64,000 bases of DNA from the NCBI GenBank assembly GCA_025655595.1, contig JAHXIO010000010.1, positions 62,001 to 126,000 of the forward strand. The letters run 5' to 3'. The notes beneath the pieces were generated by a model. The model had not been told where the DNA came from. It worked only from the letters and a program-made list of their open reading frames with translations, and ran no database searches. Positions 31,401 to 41,107 of this stretch are shown piece after piece (position 1 is the stretch's first letter; each line of letters begins with the position of its first letter). The position numbers and the translations under genes are program-made. Source of the DNA: Candidatus Thiodiazotropha sp. (ex Monitilora ramsayi). Its GTDB lineage: Bacteria; Pseudomonadota; Gammaproteobacteria; Chromatiales; Chromatiaceae.

Positions 31401-32009
31401 CCAGTCAGCAGCCTTTATCTGCAGATAAGGCTTGCCGTGTGCCAACCGAAACCGGTCCAAAAGGGCGTCCGGCGTGGGTATACGATGTCTGAACGCAGCA
31501 ATAAAGGCAGCCGGCAGGTACGCCACTTCAGATCGCCAGAAATCATCGGCAATCTGCTGCAGACGCTGCGACTGGTCAGGTATCAACTCGACCTGAAATC
31601 CCTGCCCCGTCTCGAACGCATTCTCGGTCAATACCCGCTGACAAAAACCGTGAATCGTGAAGATGGATGCCTGATCAAATCCGGCAATCGCCACATCGAG
31701 CTGATTCCGGGCTGTCCCTCTATCAGGCAGGGCCCCGATCAACGCTGAGAGTTCGGACTCTCCTTCACAATCGCCCTCAATCATCTCTCTGGCCATGAGC
31801 AGCCGTTGTCTGATCCTGCTTTTGAGTTCCGCCGTGGCTGCCTGGGTGTATGTCACAACCAGGATCTGCTCAGGCCTCAGTTGCCTCTCCAGCACAAATC
31901 TCAGATAGAGGGTGGTCAGCGTATAGGTCTTACCGGTACCGGCACTGGCCTCCACCAGGTGGGTACCCTGCAGCCCTACCGATGTGGCATCCATCCCCAT
32001 CAACTCCAC
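28431..32009 (-). CDS. recB: Exodeoxyribonuclease V beta subunit RecB
   Basis: VEASAGTGKTYTLTTLYLR UvrD-type helicase, C-terminal nuclease GFMKGFIDLVFEVDGRYYLADYKSNWLG. Confidence 0.97.
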   Translation of the reverse strand: MELMGMDATSVGLQGTHLVEASAGTGKTYTLTTLYLRFVLERQLRPEQILVVTYTQAATAELKSRIRQRLLMAREMIEGDCEGESELSALIGALPDRGTARNQLDVAIAGFDQASIFTIHGFCQRVLTENAFETGQGFQVELIPDQSQRLQQIADDFWRSEVAYLPAAFIAAFRHRIPTPDALLDRFRLAHGKPYLQIKAADWPEGLGRLEKEAIRLQIQVRELWKETREEIRELLSDNQILKGNFYRSTWVAGWCRQMDEWLSLSPYIPAFEKADRFTPEVIGSAVKAGQKPPQHPFFSQFAHYLQQAGHCAVTGEQGVVALQKRFYDYLLTELPKRQSDAGEWSYDDLLLQLHQALQGRKGAVLAGLLRRRYPAALVDEFQDTDPIQYEILHRIYHESGLSLFLVGDPKQAIYSFRGADVFAYLTAREATASAIHRLDKNWRSTPELVKGVNTLFSQPKRPFYHDWIDFQPAVPVEDRVDSLRVKGDPTAGIWIWQLPFDAQTPIETVRQSVADATAEEIARLLLTASHGRAKIGNQPLCGGDFAVLVRTHHQAEQIASALRERGINSVRSSQESVFWSGEAESLERLLMALLEPQRGNLLRAALVTPLLGWDGHRIDDFNQGDPVLDGYFDRFFEYHRVWRSRGFMVMIRRLLLEESVENRLLANRDGERRLTNLYHLLELMHQHEREAKPGMEGLVKWLSRQRQSADKGEERLLRLESDSHLVQITTLHGSKGLEYPIVLCPYLWDEVVGREDDRPYLFHDPRSNYQAVLELGSTDYSADRHYEREEVLAENLRLLYVALTRAKQRCYLPWGLIKQREQSALGWLLNSGSITLTDSPLAAWETHAKALTQDDLAQNMEKLLLASDGSILLKPMPVDGATSQMSLVMPPPLAPARQFRGRIEMARKVTSFSSVIAGHQEDQPDYDAQTGWEPVLPALSGRDDIHGFPRGAGPGTCLHGILEQFDFTMTDMASLDLPIRQQLSLHAIDERWVPVIRQMLKDLVETPLDSQGMCLGVVGGGQRLNEMAFHFPVHHLASDGIRRLADRYEFSQVPAMAAGLAVPENSQITGFMKGFIDLVFEVDGRYYLADYKSNWLGNSIEDYHQAALQNAMVKHNYPLQYTIYTLALHRYLSIRLPGYDYERHFGGIYYLFLRGMTPRRGPEFGVVAERPSAAFVTALDRLMMEAEHDVA

Positions 32010-35000
32010 TCCAGGTGGTCGATCAACGGCTGCAGTATCTCGACGGCAGTGGCGCTGAAATCGGGTCCGAAAAAGCTGTCATCCGACCAGAGAAGTCGGT
32101 TATACGGCTTACTGCCGTCACCCGGCATGCCCCTGTTGCCGAACCACTTATCCTGAGCCCGTGCCATGGCTTTCTCCTCGCCTCCCCGTTGCAGCGTCTC
32201 GACAAAGGCCCATGAGGTGGCTGGATAGAACAGCAGCGGCATATCGTGCCCCCTTCGATAGCGTTCCACTAACGCATGGAGGTGATACCGTGGATCTTCT
32301 ACAGGTCGGAAAGATCCGTTTCTGCCTCTCTCGAGTAATTGTGTCGTCAGTTCGAAACCCTCAGGAGATGCGAGATTGATCGCCAGGTGACGGATCCAAT
32401 GCCGAACCATTTGATAGGGGTAAAACCGCTCTGTGCTGTAGGCAAGCAGACCTCGCTGGTTTACGCCGCTCAATTGACCGGTGAGGCGGACGCCTTCAAA
32501 TTCATATTCGATGTCAATCACACCAGGCGCCTTCTCGCCCTGAAGCCGACTCAACCGCTCGGACATGGGTAGCGCACGGGACATCATTTGCCGGAAGTCG
32601 GCTTCACCTGCCTCACCATGAGGCAGGCTGCCTGCAGCATCGAGATTGGCAAACAGCGCTTCTGACTCTCTCCCCTGCAGCAAAGACTCCACTAACCAGC
32701 GTTCAAGATCGAGGCGCGCAAACCTCTCCAGAACAAAGGGCTCTCGCTCATCCGGCAGCCTTTCTGCAGCCTCCAGGCTGAGTTGCAATCGTTCGCGAAT
32801 GAATGCCCTCGGAGGGTTGATGAAGAAATTGATCAGTGCCTCCAGGGAGACGGCCGCTTCAGCTTCACCTGTGCGCAACGGTGTCGCCTGTAGAGGACTC
32901 TCCCCTTTGCTCCCCTGCCCCACCTGCATTGCAGCCTCCCGGCGCTGTCGGGAAAAGCTGAAAAGACCTGACTTTTCTGAAAAATAGTCTGGGCTGAAAG
33001 GCTGTAGCGGATGGTGATGGGTGATTGCATCAAGCCCCGATTCTCCGATCACACGCCGCAGGGTGTCCCGCAGCTCATCCACCACCACGGAAGGCGGCAG
33101 GGCTGCATTATCCCTCTGATTGCGGCCGACATAACTGATATAGAGTCTATCCCGTGCAGAAATCAGGGTCTCGAGAAAGAGATAGCGATCATCGACACGG
33201 CGCGATCTGTCACCGAGACGAAAATCCCGATTCATCAAATCGAATCCCAGCTCCGGCTGCCGGCGGGGAAAGGCACCGTCATTCATCCCCAGCAGACAGA
33301 CCACGCGAAAAGGCAGACTTCGCATGGGTGCCAACGAACAAAAGTTAACGCCCCCGCCCAGGAAACCCCGACTATCCGAAGATGCCAACAAGTCCTGCAG
33401 ACAGTAACTGATCAGGCCCAACCCGACCTCACCGTCGAAGCCTGCCTCTCCAGCCACGGAAGAGATCTGATGAATCATCTCCCTGAGCCTGTCGGCATCG
33501 AGCTGGTTCTCCTCATCAGGCAGAAAAAAACGGTCCATCAAATGGAGTAAAATGGCCTCCCATTCACTCACAGGCCGACGACCAAGCTCCCCCTCAAGTG
33601 CAAATAACGCGTCACAGAAAGAGAGCAGCCCCCCCAGCCTCTCTGCAGAACCGCCTTCCACACAATCCAGAGGCAATATCTCGTGCCAGGTCGTATCACT
33701 TTCCCCGGGCATGGCATATCCCAGCAGCAATCGTCGCAGTCCAGCCTGCCAGGTATGCCGCTCCTCCTCCGGCAATCCCAAGGAGGATTTACTCTTTCCG
33801 TCCCTTCCCCAGCGGATAGATGCCATCTGCAGCCACTCGGTCAATTCATCCAGCGCCAATTGGTCTAGATTGAAGCGGCGCTGTACCGCGGGACTCTCCA
33901 ATAACGATAGAACGGCACCCACTCCGTAACGCGATCCCGGCAACTGCAGCAACTGCATAAAAACCGTGGCTAGCGGATTAGTCTGTTGAAGACTGCGGTC
34001 GCTGATTCGAAACGGAATGCCCGGCCTGTCGCCCGGTTCGCTGAACACCGCTTCGATCAATGGCGCATAACGATCGATATCCGGAGTCATGACCAAGATA
34101 TCTGAAGGTGTCAGGCCGGGAATCTCTTCGAACATCGCCAGTAACTGGTCGTAGAGTACCTCAGCCTCCCGCATGGGACTGTGGCAGAGATGAAAGGCAA
34201 TGGAGCCATCACATTGAGCATCCTCGTAGGGCATCTCCAGCCAGAGGATCTGATTCTGCATCCGTTGCAGCAAAGTGTCTCCCGAAGCGGGCTGGTAGTC
34301 GCTGTCACTCCCAGGGTCCAACTCGTTAATCGCAGCGAAAAAATCCCGGCCCTGACGCCCCATACTAGCCAATAGAGGGTGCCCCACTTCCAGATAGAGC
34401 TGCTCTTCACGGAGAGATGCCTCCATCCGTGTTCGGGTCTTTTCCGAGACGATCTCTGCCCAGTGAGCCTCACAAGGATTGAGTAAGAAAAGATGGACAT
34501 CGGTCATCGTCGATACGTGGTGAATAATATCGAGATATCCTGGAGAGAGCGTGGGCACGCCGAATACAAAGACCCTGGGGGGCAGGTCCATCGCCTCTAT
34601 GCGCCCTGCCAGGTCAAAAAAAACCTGTTGCTGCCTGACCCAGTGCGTCGGCTCCTCCTGATTGAGTCGGCGCCAAAGATCCGCCTGCCATTCATCACCG
34701 GAAAGAACCGGCTGGCCGGCTTGCCAGGCAAGTATCCAATCGGGACGGTAGACCAGATATCGGTCATAAAGAAGTGCGAGCTGATGCGCTAGCTGGAAAC
34801 GTTTCACCTCATCGTCGTCCGAGAGATACTCATTGACCGGCCGATAGAGATCCGAAACCTCAACCTGTCCCAATTGATGATAGATACGCCACGCCAACCG
34901 GTCGGGTTGGTAGCGATCAAGCGGAGGGGACTCAGGCAGCAATGTGTGAAAAATCTGCCAGATAAAGCCGGCAGGCAGTGGAAACTGAAGATTCGCACAG

Positions 35001-35191
35001 ATGCCGAGGCGGTCAGCAATCTCCAGGGACAACCACCGGGCCATGCCGGGATGCTGCACCACCACAGTCTCGACCGTCATGGGCGATCCAACAGGCTGGC
35101 TCAACAGCGAAGATAGCCGTTGTGACAGACGCTCCAGTCGATTGGATTGGTGAAGGATCAGCATGCTGCAGCATTCTAACCCGGTTGGCAC
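32000..35191 (-). CDS. recC: Exodeoxyribonuclease V gamma subunit RecC
   Basis: LILHQSNRLERLSQRLSSLL...VVQHPGMARWLSLEIADRLGICANLQFPLPAGFIW. Confidence 0.97.
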   Translation of the reverse strand: MPTGLECCSMLILHQSNRLERLSQRLSSLLSQPVGSPMTVETVVVQHPGMARWLSLEIADRLGICANLQFPLPAGFIWQIFHTLLPESPPLDRYQPDRLAWRIYHQLGQVEVSDLYRPVNEYLSDDDEVKRFQLAHQLALLYDRYLVYRPDWILAWQAGQPVLSGDEWQADLWRRLNQEEPTHWVRQQQVFFDLAGRIEAMDLPPRVFVFGVPTLSPGYLDIIHHVSTMTDVHLFLLNPCEAHWAEIVSEKTRTRMEASLREEQLYLEVGHPLLASMGRQGRDFFAAINELDPGSDSDYQPASGDTLLQRMQNQILWLEMPYEDAQCDGSIAFHLCHSPMREAEVLYDQLLAMFEEIPGLTPSDILVMTPDIDRYAPLIEAVFSEPGDRPGIPFRISDRSLQQTNPLATVFMQLLQLPGSRYGVGAVLSLLESPAVQRRFNLDQLALDELTEWLQMASIRWGRDGKSKSSLGLPEEERHTWQAGLRRLLLGYAMPGESDTTWHEILPLDCVEGGSAERLGGLLSFCDALFALEGELGRRPVSEWEAILLHLMDRFFLPDEENQLDADRLREMIHQISSVAGEAGFDGEVGLGLISYCLQDLLASSDSRGFLGGGVNFCSLAPMRSLPFRVVCLLGMNDGAFPRRQPELGFDLMNRDFRLGDRSRRVDDRYLFLETLISARDRLYISYVGRNQRDNAALPPSVVVDELRDTLRRVIGESGLDAITHHHPLQPFSPDYFSEKSGLFSFSRQRREAAMQVGQGSKGESPLQATPLRTGEAEAAVSLEALINFFINPPRAFIRERLQLSLEAAERLPDEREPFVLERFARLDLERWLVESLLQGRESEALFANLDAAGSLPHGEAGEADFRQMMSRALPMSERLSRLQGEKAPGVIDIEYEFEGVRLTGQLSGVNQRGLLAYSTERFYPYQMVRHWIRHLAINLASPEGFELTTQLLERGRNGSFRPVEDPRYHLHALVERYRRGHDMPLLFYPATSWAFVETLQRGGEEKAMARAQDKWFGNRGMPGDGSKPYNRLLWSDDSFFGPDFSATAVEILQPLIDHLEWS

Positions 35192-35346
35192 TTAAATCCT
35201 GAGTCTGTGTTACAGGAGAGGCGGCAGAGGAATGCATACCGATACTGCGGCGTTTAAACAAAGACTGAGGAATACCAGCCTATTTCATCAGATAACGTCC
35301 CTGCGACAATTGATCATTGCGACTCAAAAACCCGGTCGGGGTGATG

Positions 35347-36222
35347 TCAATTCGACTGGTTTCGTCTGGCGCTCAGTTTCGGAGACAAGACCACATCGAT
35401 AATCTCATTCACCTTCTGCGGTACAGTTTCCATAACTCCAGGGATAGAATCCGGACTCAAACCCGTAATTTCCCAGGCCATGGGATCGATCTGCTCACAG
35501 CTATCTTCAAGCTCCGCCCCACTCATCTCGCCGACGGATATTACCGATGCCATGTGCATCAGGGCAGATTCCAGTTGGTAGGATCTTGCCTGAGCAGGCC
35601 GGTGGTGGTGAGCCACGACCGTGATGATACTCTCCGGCAGGCTCCACTGCCGTAAAAGCGCCTCACCCACATCCATATGGGTAAATCCCATCATATCAGC
35701 CTCCACATCAGGAAGCAGCCGATCATCCCCCCCCGTCACCAGAAGAATGTCCCGGGACATATCCGGGAGTTCAAGATAGATCACCAGACGCCCGATATCG
35801 TGTAATACACCCATGACAAAGAGACGCTCGGTGTGCAACACACGGCAGCGTGCGGCCAACTCTCCGCCAACGACACCCGTGGTCATCGAATAGCGCCAGA
35901 ATTCGTTCATGTCTACAAGGTCACCTGGAATCCCGGTAAAGACCCTGGCAGCTGAGGTGGCCAATACCAGATTTCGCAACTCATTAGTCCCAATCACTGT
36001 AATGGCTCTAGATATCGTATCCACAGGTGCCTGCAGATTGAAGAAGGCACTATTGACCAATCGCAACAGCCGGGCAGAAAGATCGGTATCCTGCACGATC
36101 AGATCACCCAGGGTTTTGGCTGAGTAGTTCGGGGCGTCTATCAGACGATTGACCTTGATGCATACATCGGGAAGCGCCACCAGTTTTTCAACATTCTCGA
36201 CCAGTTCTTGCGGGGTCATCAT
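35347..36222 (-). CDS. HDOD domain protein
   Basis: LVALPDVCIKVNRLID...DLSARLLRLVNSAFFNL...FVMGVLHDIGRLVIYL. Confidence 0.92.
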   Translation of the reverse strand: MMTPQELVENVEKLVALPDVCIKVNRLIDAPNYSAKTLGDLIVQDTDLSARLLRLVNSAFFNLQAPVDTISRAITVIGTNELRNLVLATSAARVFTGIPGDLVDMNEFWRYSMTTGVVGGELAARCRVLHTERLFVMGVLHDIGRLVIYLELPDMSRDILLVTGGDDRLLPDVEADMMGFTHMDVGEALLRQWSLPESIITVVAHHHRPAQARSYQLESALMHMASVISVGEMSGAELEDSCEQIDPMAWEITGLSPDSIPGVMETVPQKVNEIIDVVLSPKLSARRNQSN

Positions 36223-36400
36223 GCCAGCCTCTAAAAAATCGTTGGAGATCAGTTTCCTGTCTGCTCGTTAATACACTGATAGACAAGGGATATTATGATT
36301 TTCAGCAAAGAATGCATTCGGTTAGAATCCCCCTTATCAACTATTTGTATCGGCACGTATGGCCTGTTCTTGACGGGCCACCGCGATCAAGGAGAACTAA

Positions 36401-36622
36401 ATGCCTTTCTTCATCTTCAAGATTACTGCAGCCCATGACCTTGAATACCTGGGTGAGGAGGAAAAATACCGTCCCGCCAGGGAGAAAGTCCGCAAATTGA
36501 GGGCATCCAACGTAGCCGATGACGGTGCAACCTTCCGAATGGTTTTTGCCAAGAGTGTGGGACAAGGAGAAAAGCTACTGACTGCCAGTGAACCCGACGA
36601 CAAAATCATCGGGGACGATTAA
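36401..36622 (+). CDS. Conserved hypothetical protein (73 aa)
   Basis: MPFFIFKITAAHDLEYLGEEEKYRPAREKVRKLRASNVADDGATFRMVFAKSVGQGEKLL; preceded by AAGGAG. Confidence 0.7.
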   Translation: MPFFIFKITAAHDLEYLGEEEKYRPAREKVRKLRASNVADDGATFRMVFAKSVGQGEKLLTASEPDDKIIGDD

Positions 36623-36820
36623 CTGTCGGTATTTTGTCGATTTCTTCTGCTACCTGTCACAAAATTTAAAGAATATCTTTTACATAATCTGAGAATTTAG
36701 CACTAAGATTCTGTTCCTATTGGGTATTCTTCGTGCTAATCTCTATTCGGGAACTGTATTTCCCAGAAAACGACTTGACCTACAAAAAGCCAGTGTTGCC
36801 AGGCCCAGGCAGTTGATGAA

Positions 36821-39238
36821 TTGGCTCCGCTGAAGGACCACAAACCAGTGTCGACCCTGAATAGCAGAAGAAATAAGTACCAGAGTCAGTTTCAGCCCTT
36901 ACTCAATCGATGTAAGGACACGACCATTGTTTATATCAATGCCCTGCTGACTGAACTCTTCAACAACTCCGATAAAGCACTCACCGATTTCGCACAGAAA
37001 GCGGATACCAACGAGATGCAGAATCGCTTTTTCGAAGCCATGGCGATGATCCGTAATCGTCACGGCTTGGTTGAACATGAATTCAGAGAACTGATCAGTG
37101 AGGGTTTTGACCAGTTTTGGAAAGATGAGCGGGAAGTTAATCCCTTCGATAATCCAGAAGAGGATTCTGAGCTGGAGCTGATCGACCACGAATCGATGGA
37201 TATCAATACGGCGCTGGAAAACATGATCAGCAAGACCGTCGGTAACCATCGTTCCCAACTCTACGCGCTGGGACAAAGACTCAGCGTGGTACAGGGCGGT
37301 CAAAGCGTCAAGCACAAACAGATCCCGGCTGGCCCACATCATCTTACTACTGCCTTCAATGAAGCCATTGATGCTCTAGGACTCGAGACGCGGATCAAAC
37401 TGATCGTCCTGGCGCTGTTCGAGAAGTACGTCCTGAAACAGCTCGGCTCCATCTATGAAGATTTTAACAACAGTCTGAAAGAGGCTGGTGTACTGCCTCA
37501 CCTGAGACCCACCATACAGAAATCCCCGGATACCGGTGTAGGCGATTCCGATAGAGTGGACGAGGATACCGAACCTGTAGAGCAAACCCAGGAAGAGCTT
37601 GGTGAAGAGCTGTTTACCAACATCCTCGACATGATGGCCCATCAGCGGCGGAATTCTCCAGAGAAGATGAGAGCCAAGGCCGCAGCCGCTGCCAAGGCTG
37701 GTCGCCAGCCGGGTTCCGCACCACCGGCCACACCCGCCAATCTGGTCGATGCACTGAACGACATCCAACCCCCAAAACGGGCGGACTACATACCGGATGT
37801 CAACAGCCCGGGCGCTGTTATTCCCAATATCGAGATCGACGAACAATTTCTGGTCAGGGTCAAACACACCCTCGCCGAAGAGCGGCATAAACTTTACGAC
37901 GAGGTTGGCGCCGATCGCCTGGATGCAGCTGATGAAGACACCATCGACCTGGTCGGCATGCTGTTCGAATACATGCTGAACGATCCGGTTCTACCCGCCG
38001 TAGCCAAGGCACTGATCAGCCATCTGCACACCCCCTATCTGAAGGTAGCCATCATCGACCGTAAACTGTTGACAGACAGTAACCACGATGCCAGACAGCT
38101 ATTGGATTCACTGGTCGAGGCGGGAAGTCACTGGATCGATGAGCGTAACCTCAAACGGGGCATCTATCCGGATATGCAGAACGTCATCGACAGGGTGTTG
38201 AAAGAGTTCTCGGATAATGTCGATCTCTTCAGCAGCTTGCTGGCCACTTTCAAAAAACGCATGGATGAGTTCCGGCGTAAGTCCGATATCCTTGAGAAAC
38301 GGGCACAGGACTCTCTCAAGGGTCGCGAAAAGCTGAATATCGCCCGACAACGTGCTTCTCAGGAGATGAAAGCCCGCTCTTTCAGCGATCGTCTGCCCAA
38401 AGCCGCCAAAGATTTTCTTGAACAGACATGGGTCGACAAACTCATTTTCGTCCTCCTGCGCCACCCTGACGGCGAGATGAGCGACGACTGGAAAGAGGCG
38501 CTACGCATCTCCGATGAGATCGCCTGGGCCTTCGAACCAAAGAGCGAAAGTGAAACCAAGGACATGGTTGCGTCCTTACCGGATCTGCGAAAAGCCATTG
38601 AAGACGGCCTCGCCTCACTTGGCGGTTTCCACCAAGAGAAGAGCAAGGCACTTTTTGAACTCCTGACTCAGGAGCAACTTGCCAAGGCCGCATCAGAGCA
38701 AGCGAGACCCGAGGTAACCAAGGAAAAGCCAGTCGCGGAAGCCACACCAGAATCAGCACCGGCTCCCGCTGCCGAAGAGAAACCAAAACTGGTGGCTGTC
38801 CCCGGCTCAGCGCCGGCAGAGGCAACACCTGCGGAACCGGATAAGCAAGAAGAGGAAGAGATTCCGGAAGAAGAAGAGGCCATGATGGAGAAGCTGCGCA
38901 AGATCCAGTTTGGCACGTGGTTCGAAATTGTTGATAGCCGCGGCGGCGAGCCACGGAAAGTCAAACTCTCCTGGCTCAGTCCCTTGACTGCATCCTGCAT
39001 GTTCGTCGATAGAGCGGGTGTACAGACCGCCATAAAACCCCTCAGGACGCTTGCCCAGGAGATACTCTCGGGAGACTCGAAGATTCTCGAAGACAGCAGC
39101 GATCCCTTTGTGGAAAGAACATTGCATGCCATCCGCCGTATGTTGCAGCGATCTCTGAAGACGACTGAGGATATCGCCGACGAAATCGTCAATGAGGACA
39201 AGCAAGGAACAAAAACAAATAGCGATAAGGCTCAGTAG
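36821..39238 (+). CDS. DUF1631 family protein
   Basis: Large helical protein with C-terminal IQFGTWFEIVDSRGGEPRKVKLSWLSPLTASCMFVDRAG PilZ-like segment; Ala/Pro/Glu linker. Exact start uncertain. Confidence 0.8.
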   Translation: MAPLKDHKPVSTLNSRRNKYQSQFQPLLNRCKDTTIVYINALLTELFNNSDKALTDFAQKADTNEMQNRFFEAMAMIRNRHGLVEHEFRELISEGFDQFWKDEREVNPFDNPEEDSELELIDHESMDINTALENMISKTVGNHRSQLYALGQRLSVVQGGQSVKHKQIPAGPHHLTTAFNEAIDALGLETRIKLIVLALFEKYVLKQLGSIYEDFNNSLKEAGVLPHLRPTIQKSPDTGVGDSDRVDEDTEPVEQTQEELGEELFTNILDMMAHQRRNSPEKMRAKAAAAAKAGRQPGSAPPATPANLVDALNDIQPPKRADYIPDVNSPGAVIPNIEIDEQFLVRVKHTLAEERHKLYDEVGADRLDAADEDTIDLVGMLFEYMLNDPVLPAVAKALISHLHTPYLKVAIIDRKLLTDSNHDARQLLDSLVEAGSHWIDERNLKRGIYPDMQNVIDRVLKEFSDNVDLFSSLLATFKKRMDEFRRKSDILEKRAQDSLKGREKLNIARQRASQEMKARSFSDRLPKAAKDFLEQTWVDKLIFVLLRHPDGEMSDDWKEALRISDEIAWAFEPKSESETKDMVASLPDLRKAIEDGLASLGGFHQEKSKALFELLTQEQLAKAASEQARPEVTKEKPVAEATPESAPAPAAEEKPKLVAVPGSAPAEATPAEPDKQEEEEIPEEEEAMMEKLRKIQFGTWFEIVDSRGGEPRKVKLSWLSPLTASCMFVDRAGVQTAIKPLRTLAQEILSGDSKILEDSSDPFVERTLHAIRRMLQRSLKTTEDIADEIVNEDKQGTKTNSDKAQ

Positions 39239-39240
39239 TA

Positions 39241-39573
39241 ATGAAAGAACAACGAAAATCCCCCCGCAAGATCGCCGATGAGGTTCTTGAGGTCACCGAT
39301 CAGATTACGGGTATACAGATCGGTAGAGTCGTCAATATCAGTGCAGATGGATTGATGCTGCTGAGTGAGGAACCTGTCGTTGCAGGATCGGTTTTCAAGA
39401 TGAACATGGTACTGCCTGGTGAAGGGAAAAAGGTCTCATTCCGGGCAGAGGCCGTCTGGAGCACCGAGGCAACCCAGCCCAACAGCTACTGGACAGGCCT
39501 ACATATCATAGATATCTCGCCGGAAGATGTGCTGGAAATCGACAAACTGATTCTCGATTGGAATGACAACTAG
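39241..39573 (+). CDS. PilZ domain protein
   Basis: RKSPRKIADEVLEVTD...GRVVNISADGLMLLSEEPV. Confidence 0.85.
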   Translation: MKEQRKSPRKIADEVLEVTDQITGIQIGRVVNISADGLMLLSEEPVVAGSVFKMNMVLPGEGKKVSFRAEAVWSTEATQPNSYWTGLHIIDISPEDVLEIDKLILDWNDN

Positions 39574-39576
39574 GGA

Positions 39577-40206
39577 CTATTCGAGCATTGCCAGGCGATT
39601 GCGCTCATATTCGCCCATCACCTTATCTACGTAGTTAATCGTCTCGGGGAATGGGGGAATTTTATTACCATACTTTTTGACGGCATTCTCACCTGCGTTA
39701 TAGGCTGCCAGCGCCAAACGTATATCATATTCGAATAGTATCAACAGATCGCTGAGGTATTGTGCCCCTCCCTCCAGATTCTGTTTCGGATCATAGCTGT
39801 TTTTCACCCCGTAACGGCTGGCCGTTGCCGGCATCAGCTGCATCAGGCCCTGCGCCCCTTTTTTCGAGACCGCCTTGGGATTATAAGCCGATTCGACCCT
39901 GACCATGGCGTGTAACAGGCCTGGATGCAGGCGAAGATCCTTTGCCACGCTTTCTATGATGGGCGTTAATTTCGTTTTATTCTCGCGCATCTTAGCCAGG
40001 CTATAGTTGCCCCTACGCGACTTGGTTTTACCACTGCGCCAGATGAGACGATAGTTTCTGCTCATGGGACGGTCTGTAAAATGATAGCTACCGTCTTTCG
40101 CACGATATTTGTAGATCTCGGCGTGGACCGATAATGGTGCAAACGACACGACTACCGCCAAAGTGAGGCAGTAAAAAATCATCGTCTTTGCATGTCCTGA
40201 TATCAT
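39577..40206 (-). CDS. Lytic transglycosylase (SLT domain)
   Basis: [38 protein letters not shown]...[16 protein letters not shown]. Confidence 0.94.
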   Translation of the reverse strand: MISGHAKTMIFYCLTLAVVVSFAPLSVHAEIYKYRAKDGSYHFTDRPMSRNYRLIWRSGKTKSRRGNYSLAKMRENKTKLTPIIESVAKDLRLHPGLLHAMVRVESAYNPKAVSKKGAQGLMQLMPATASRYGVKNSYDPKQNLEGGAQYLSDLLILFEYDIRLALAAYNAGENAVKKYGNKIPPFPETINYVDKVMGEYERNRLAMLE

Positions 40207-40294
40207 TAGCTCAATCTTGATCCAATACGGGATAAATGTTCGGCATATTTATACTCGGCATTTCTCTCCGTTACTTGAACATCAATAGTCTCAA

Positions 40295-40783
40295 TTACGC
40301 ACCACAGCATTTTTTATATTTTTTACCACTGCCGCAGGGACAGGGTTCATTTCTACCGACTTTCGGTTGCGCTCTCGTGCTTGTTTTTGGCACGGATAAC
40401 TGACCGTCAACATAGTACCAGTCACCGTCTTGCCTGCTGAATCGGCTGATTTCATGATGCGGCTTGGTAATCCCGGCTTCTTTGTACGTCGCGATAAACT
40501 CTACCCGTCCCTCCTGATCGGCCGCTCCTCCTCCACTCACTTCAACCACTTTCAGCCCCATCCATTGAGCAGTTTCCGCCCAACGTCGGGTTGCTGCCAC
40601 ATCGTGGTCCTGCCGATGGTCCGGGTGTAGGGATTCATGTAAAAAATCGGTCTGCTTTGTGACGAAGGCCGCGTAGCGGGCCCGCATGAGCGCTTCTGCC
40701 GTTTCCGCCTTTGTTGCACCGGAAATAATGGGACCGCAGCATTGATCATAGTCACTGCCGGATCCACAACAACATGCGCCCAT
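40295..40783 (-). CDS. YchJ family protein with two SEC-C motifs
   Basis: N-terminal [15 protein letters not shown] and C-terminal [15 protein letters not shown]. Confidence 0.9.
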   Translation of the reverse strand: MGACCCGSGSDYDQCCGPIISGATKAETAEALMRARYAAFVTKQTDFLHESLHPDHRQDHDVAATRRWAETAQWMGLKVVEVSGGGAADQEGRVEFIATYKEAGITKPHHEISRFSRQDGDWYYVDGQLSVPKTSTRAQPKVGRNEPCPCGSGKKYKKCCGA

Positions 40784-40875
40784 TCGTCTCTCCCAAAGTT
40801 ATTTCTCACATGCGAACAATAACATAAGGGACTAAATCCGCCCAAAAGCGTCTTCGGCCTTCCACATAGGGGGAG

Positions 40876-40901
40876 AGAAAAAAGGTGGGCTACCCCACCT
40901 T
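40876..40901 (-). terminator. Rho-independent terminator on minus strand
   Basis: AAGGTGGG-CTAC-CCCACCTT, followed on the minus strand by a T-run (TTTTTTCTCTCC). Confidence 0.75.
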
Positions 40902-41107
40902 GAGAATCCCAATACCTGGGATGGAAAGACTGGAAGTTCGGAGTGCTTCCCTGTCGGATCAGGCGCTCTTCAAAAAACCGTATCGGCCTAACCCGGAAAC
41001 CACTCCACGCCAGGCAATATAACCCATTCATATGACATTATGATGTCAGTTTGGAGGAATCGACACCTCGCAGGTAACGGCAGTAAACCAGCAATTCTCA
41101 ACCACTA

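Noticed and set aside
41033-41048. TGACAT-TATG-ATGTCA small hairpin downstream of hrpA
   Set aside because: Six-base stem, AT-rich, single occurrence; likely chance.
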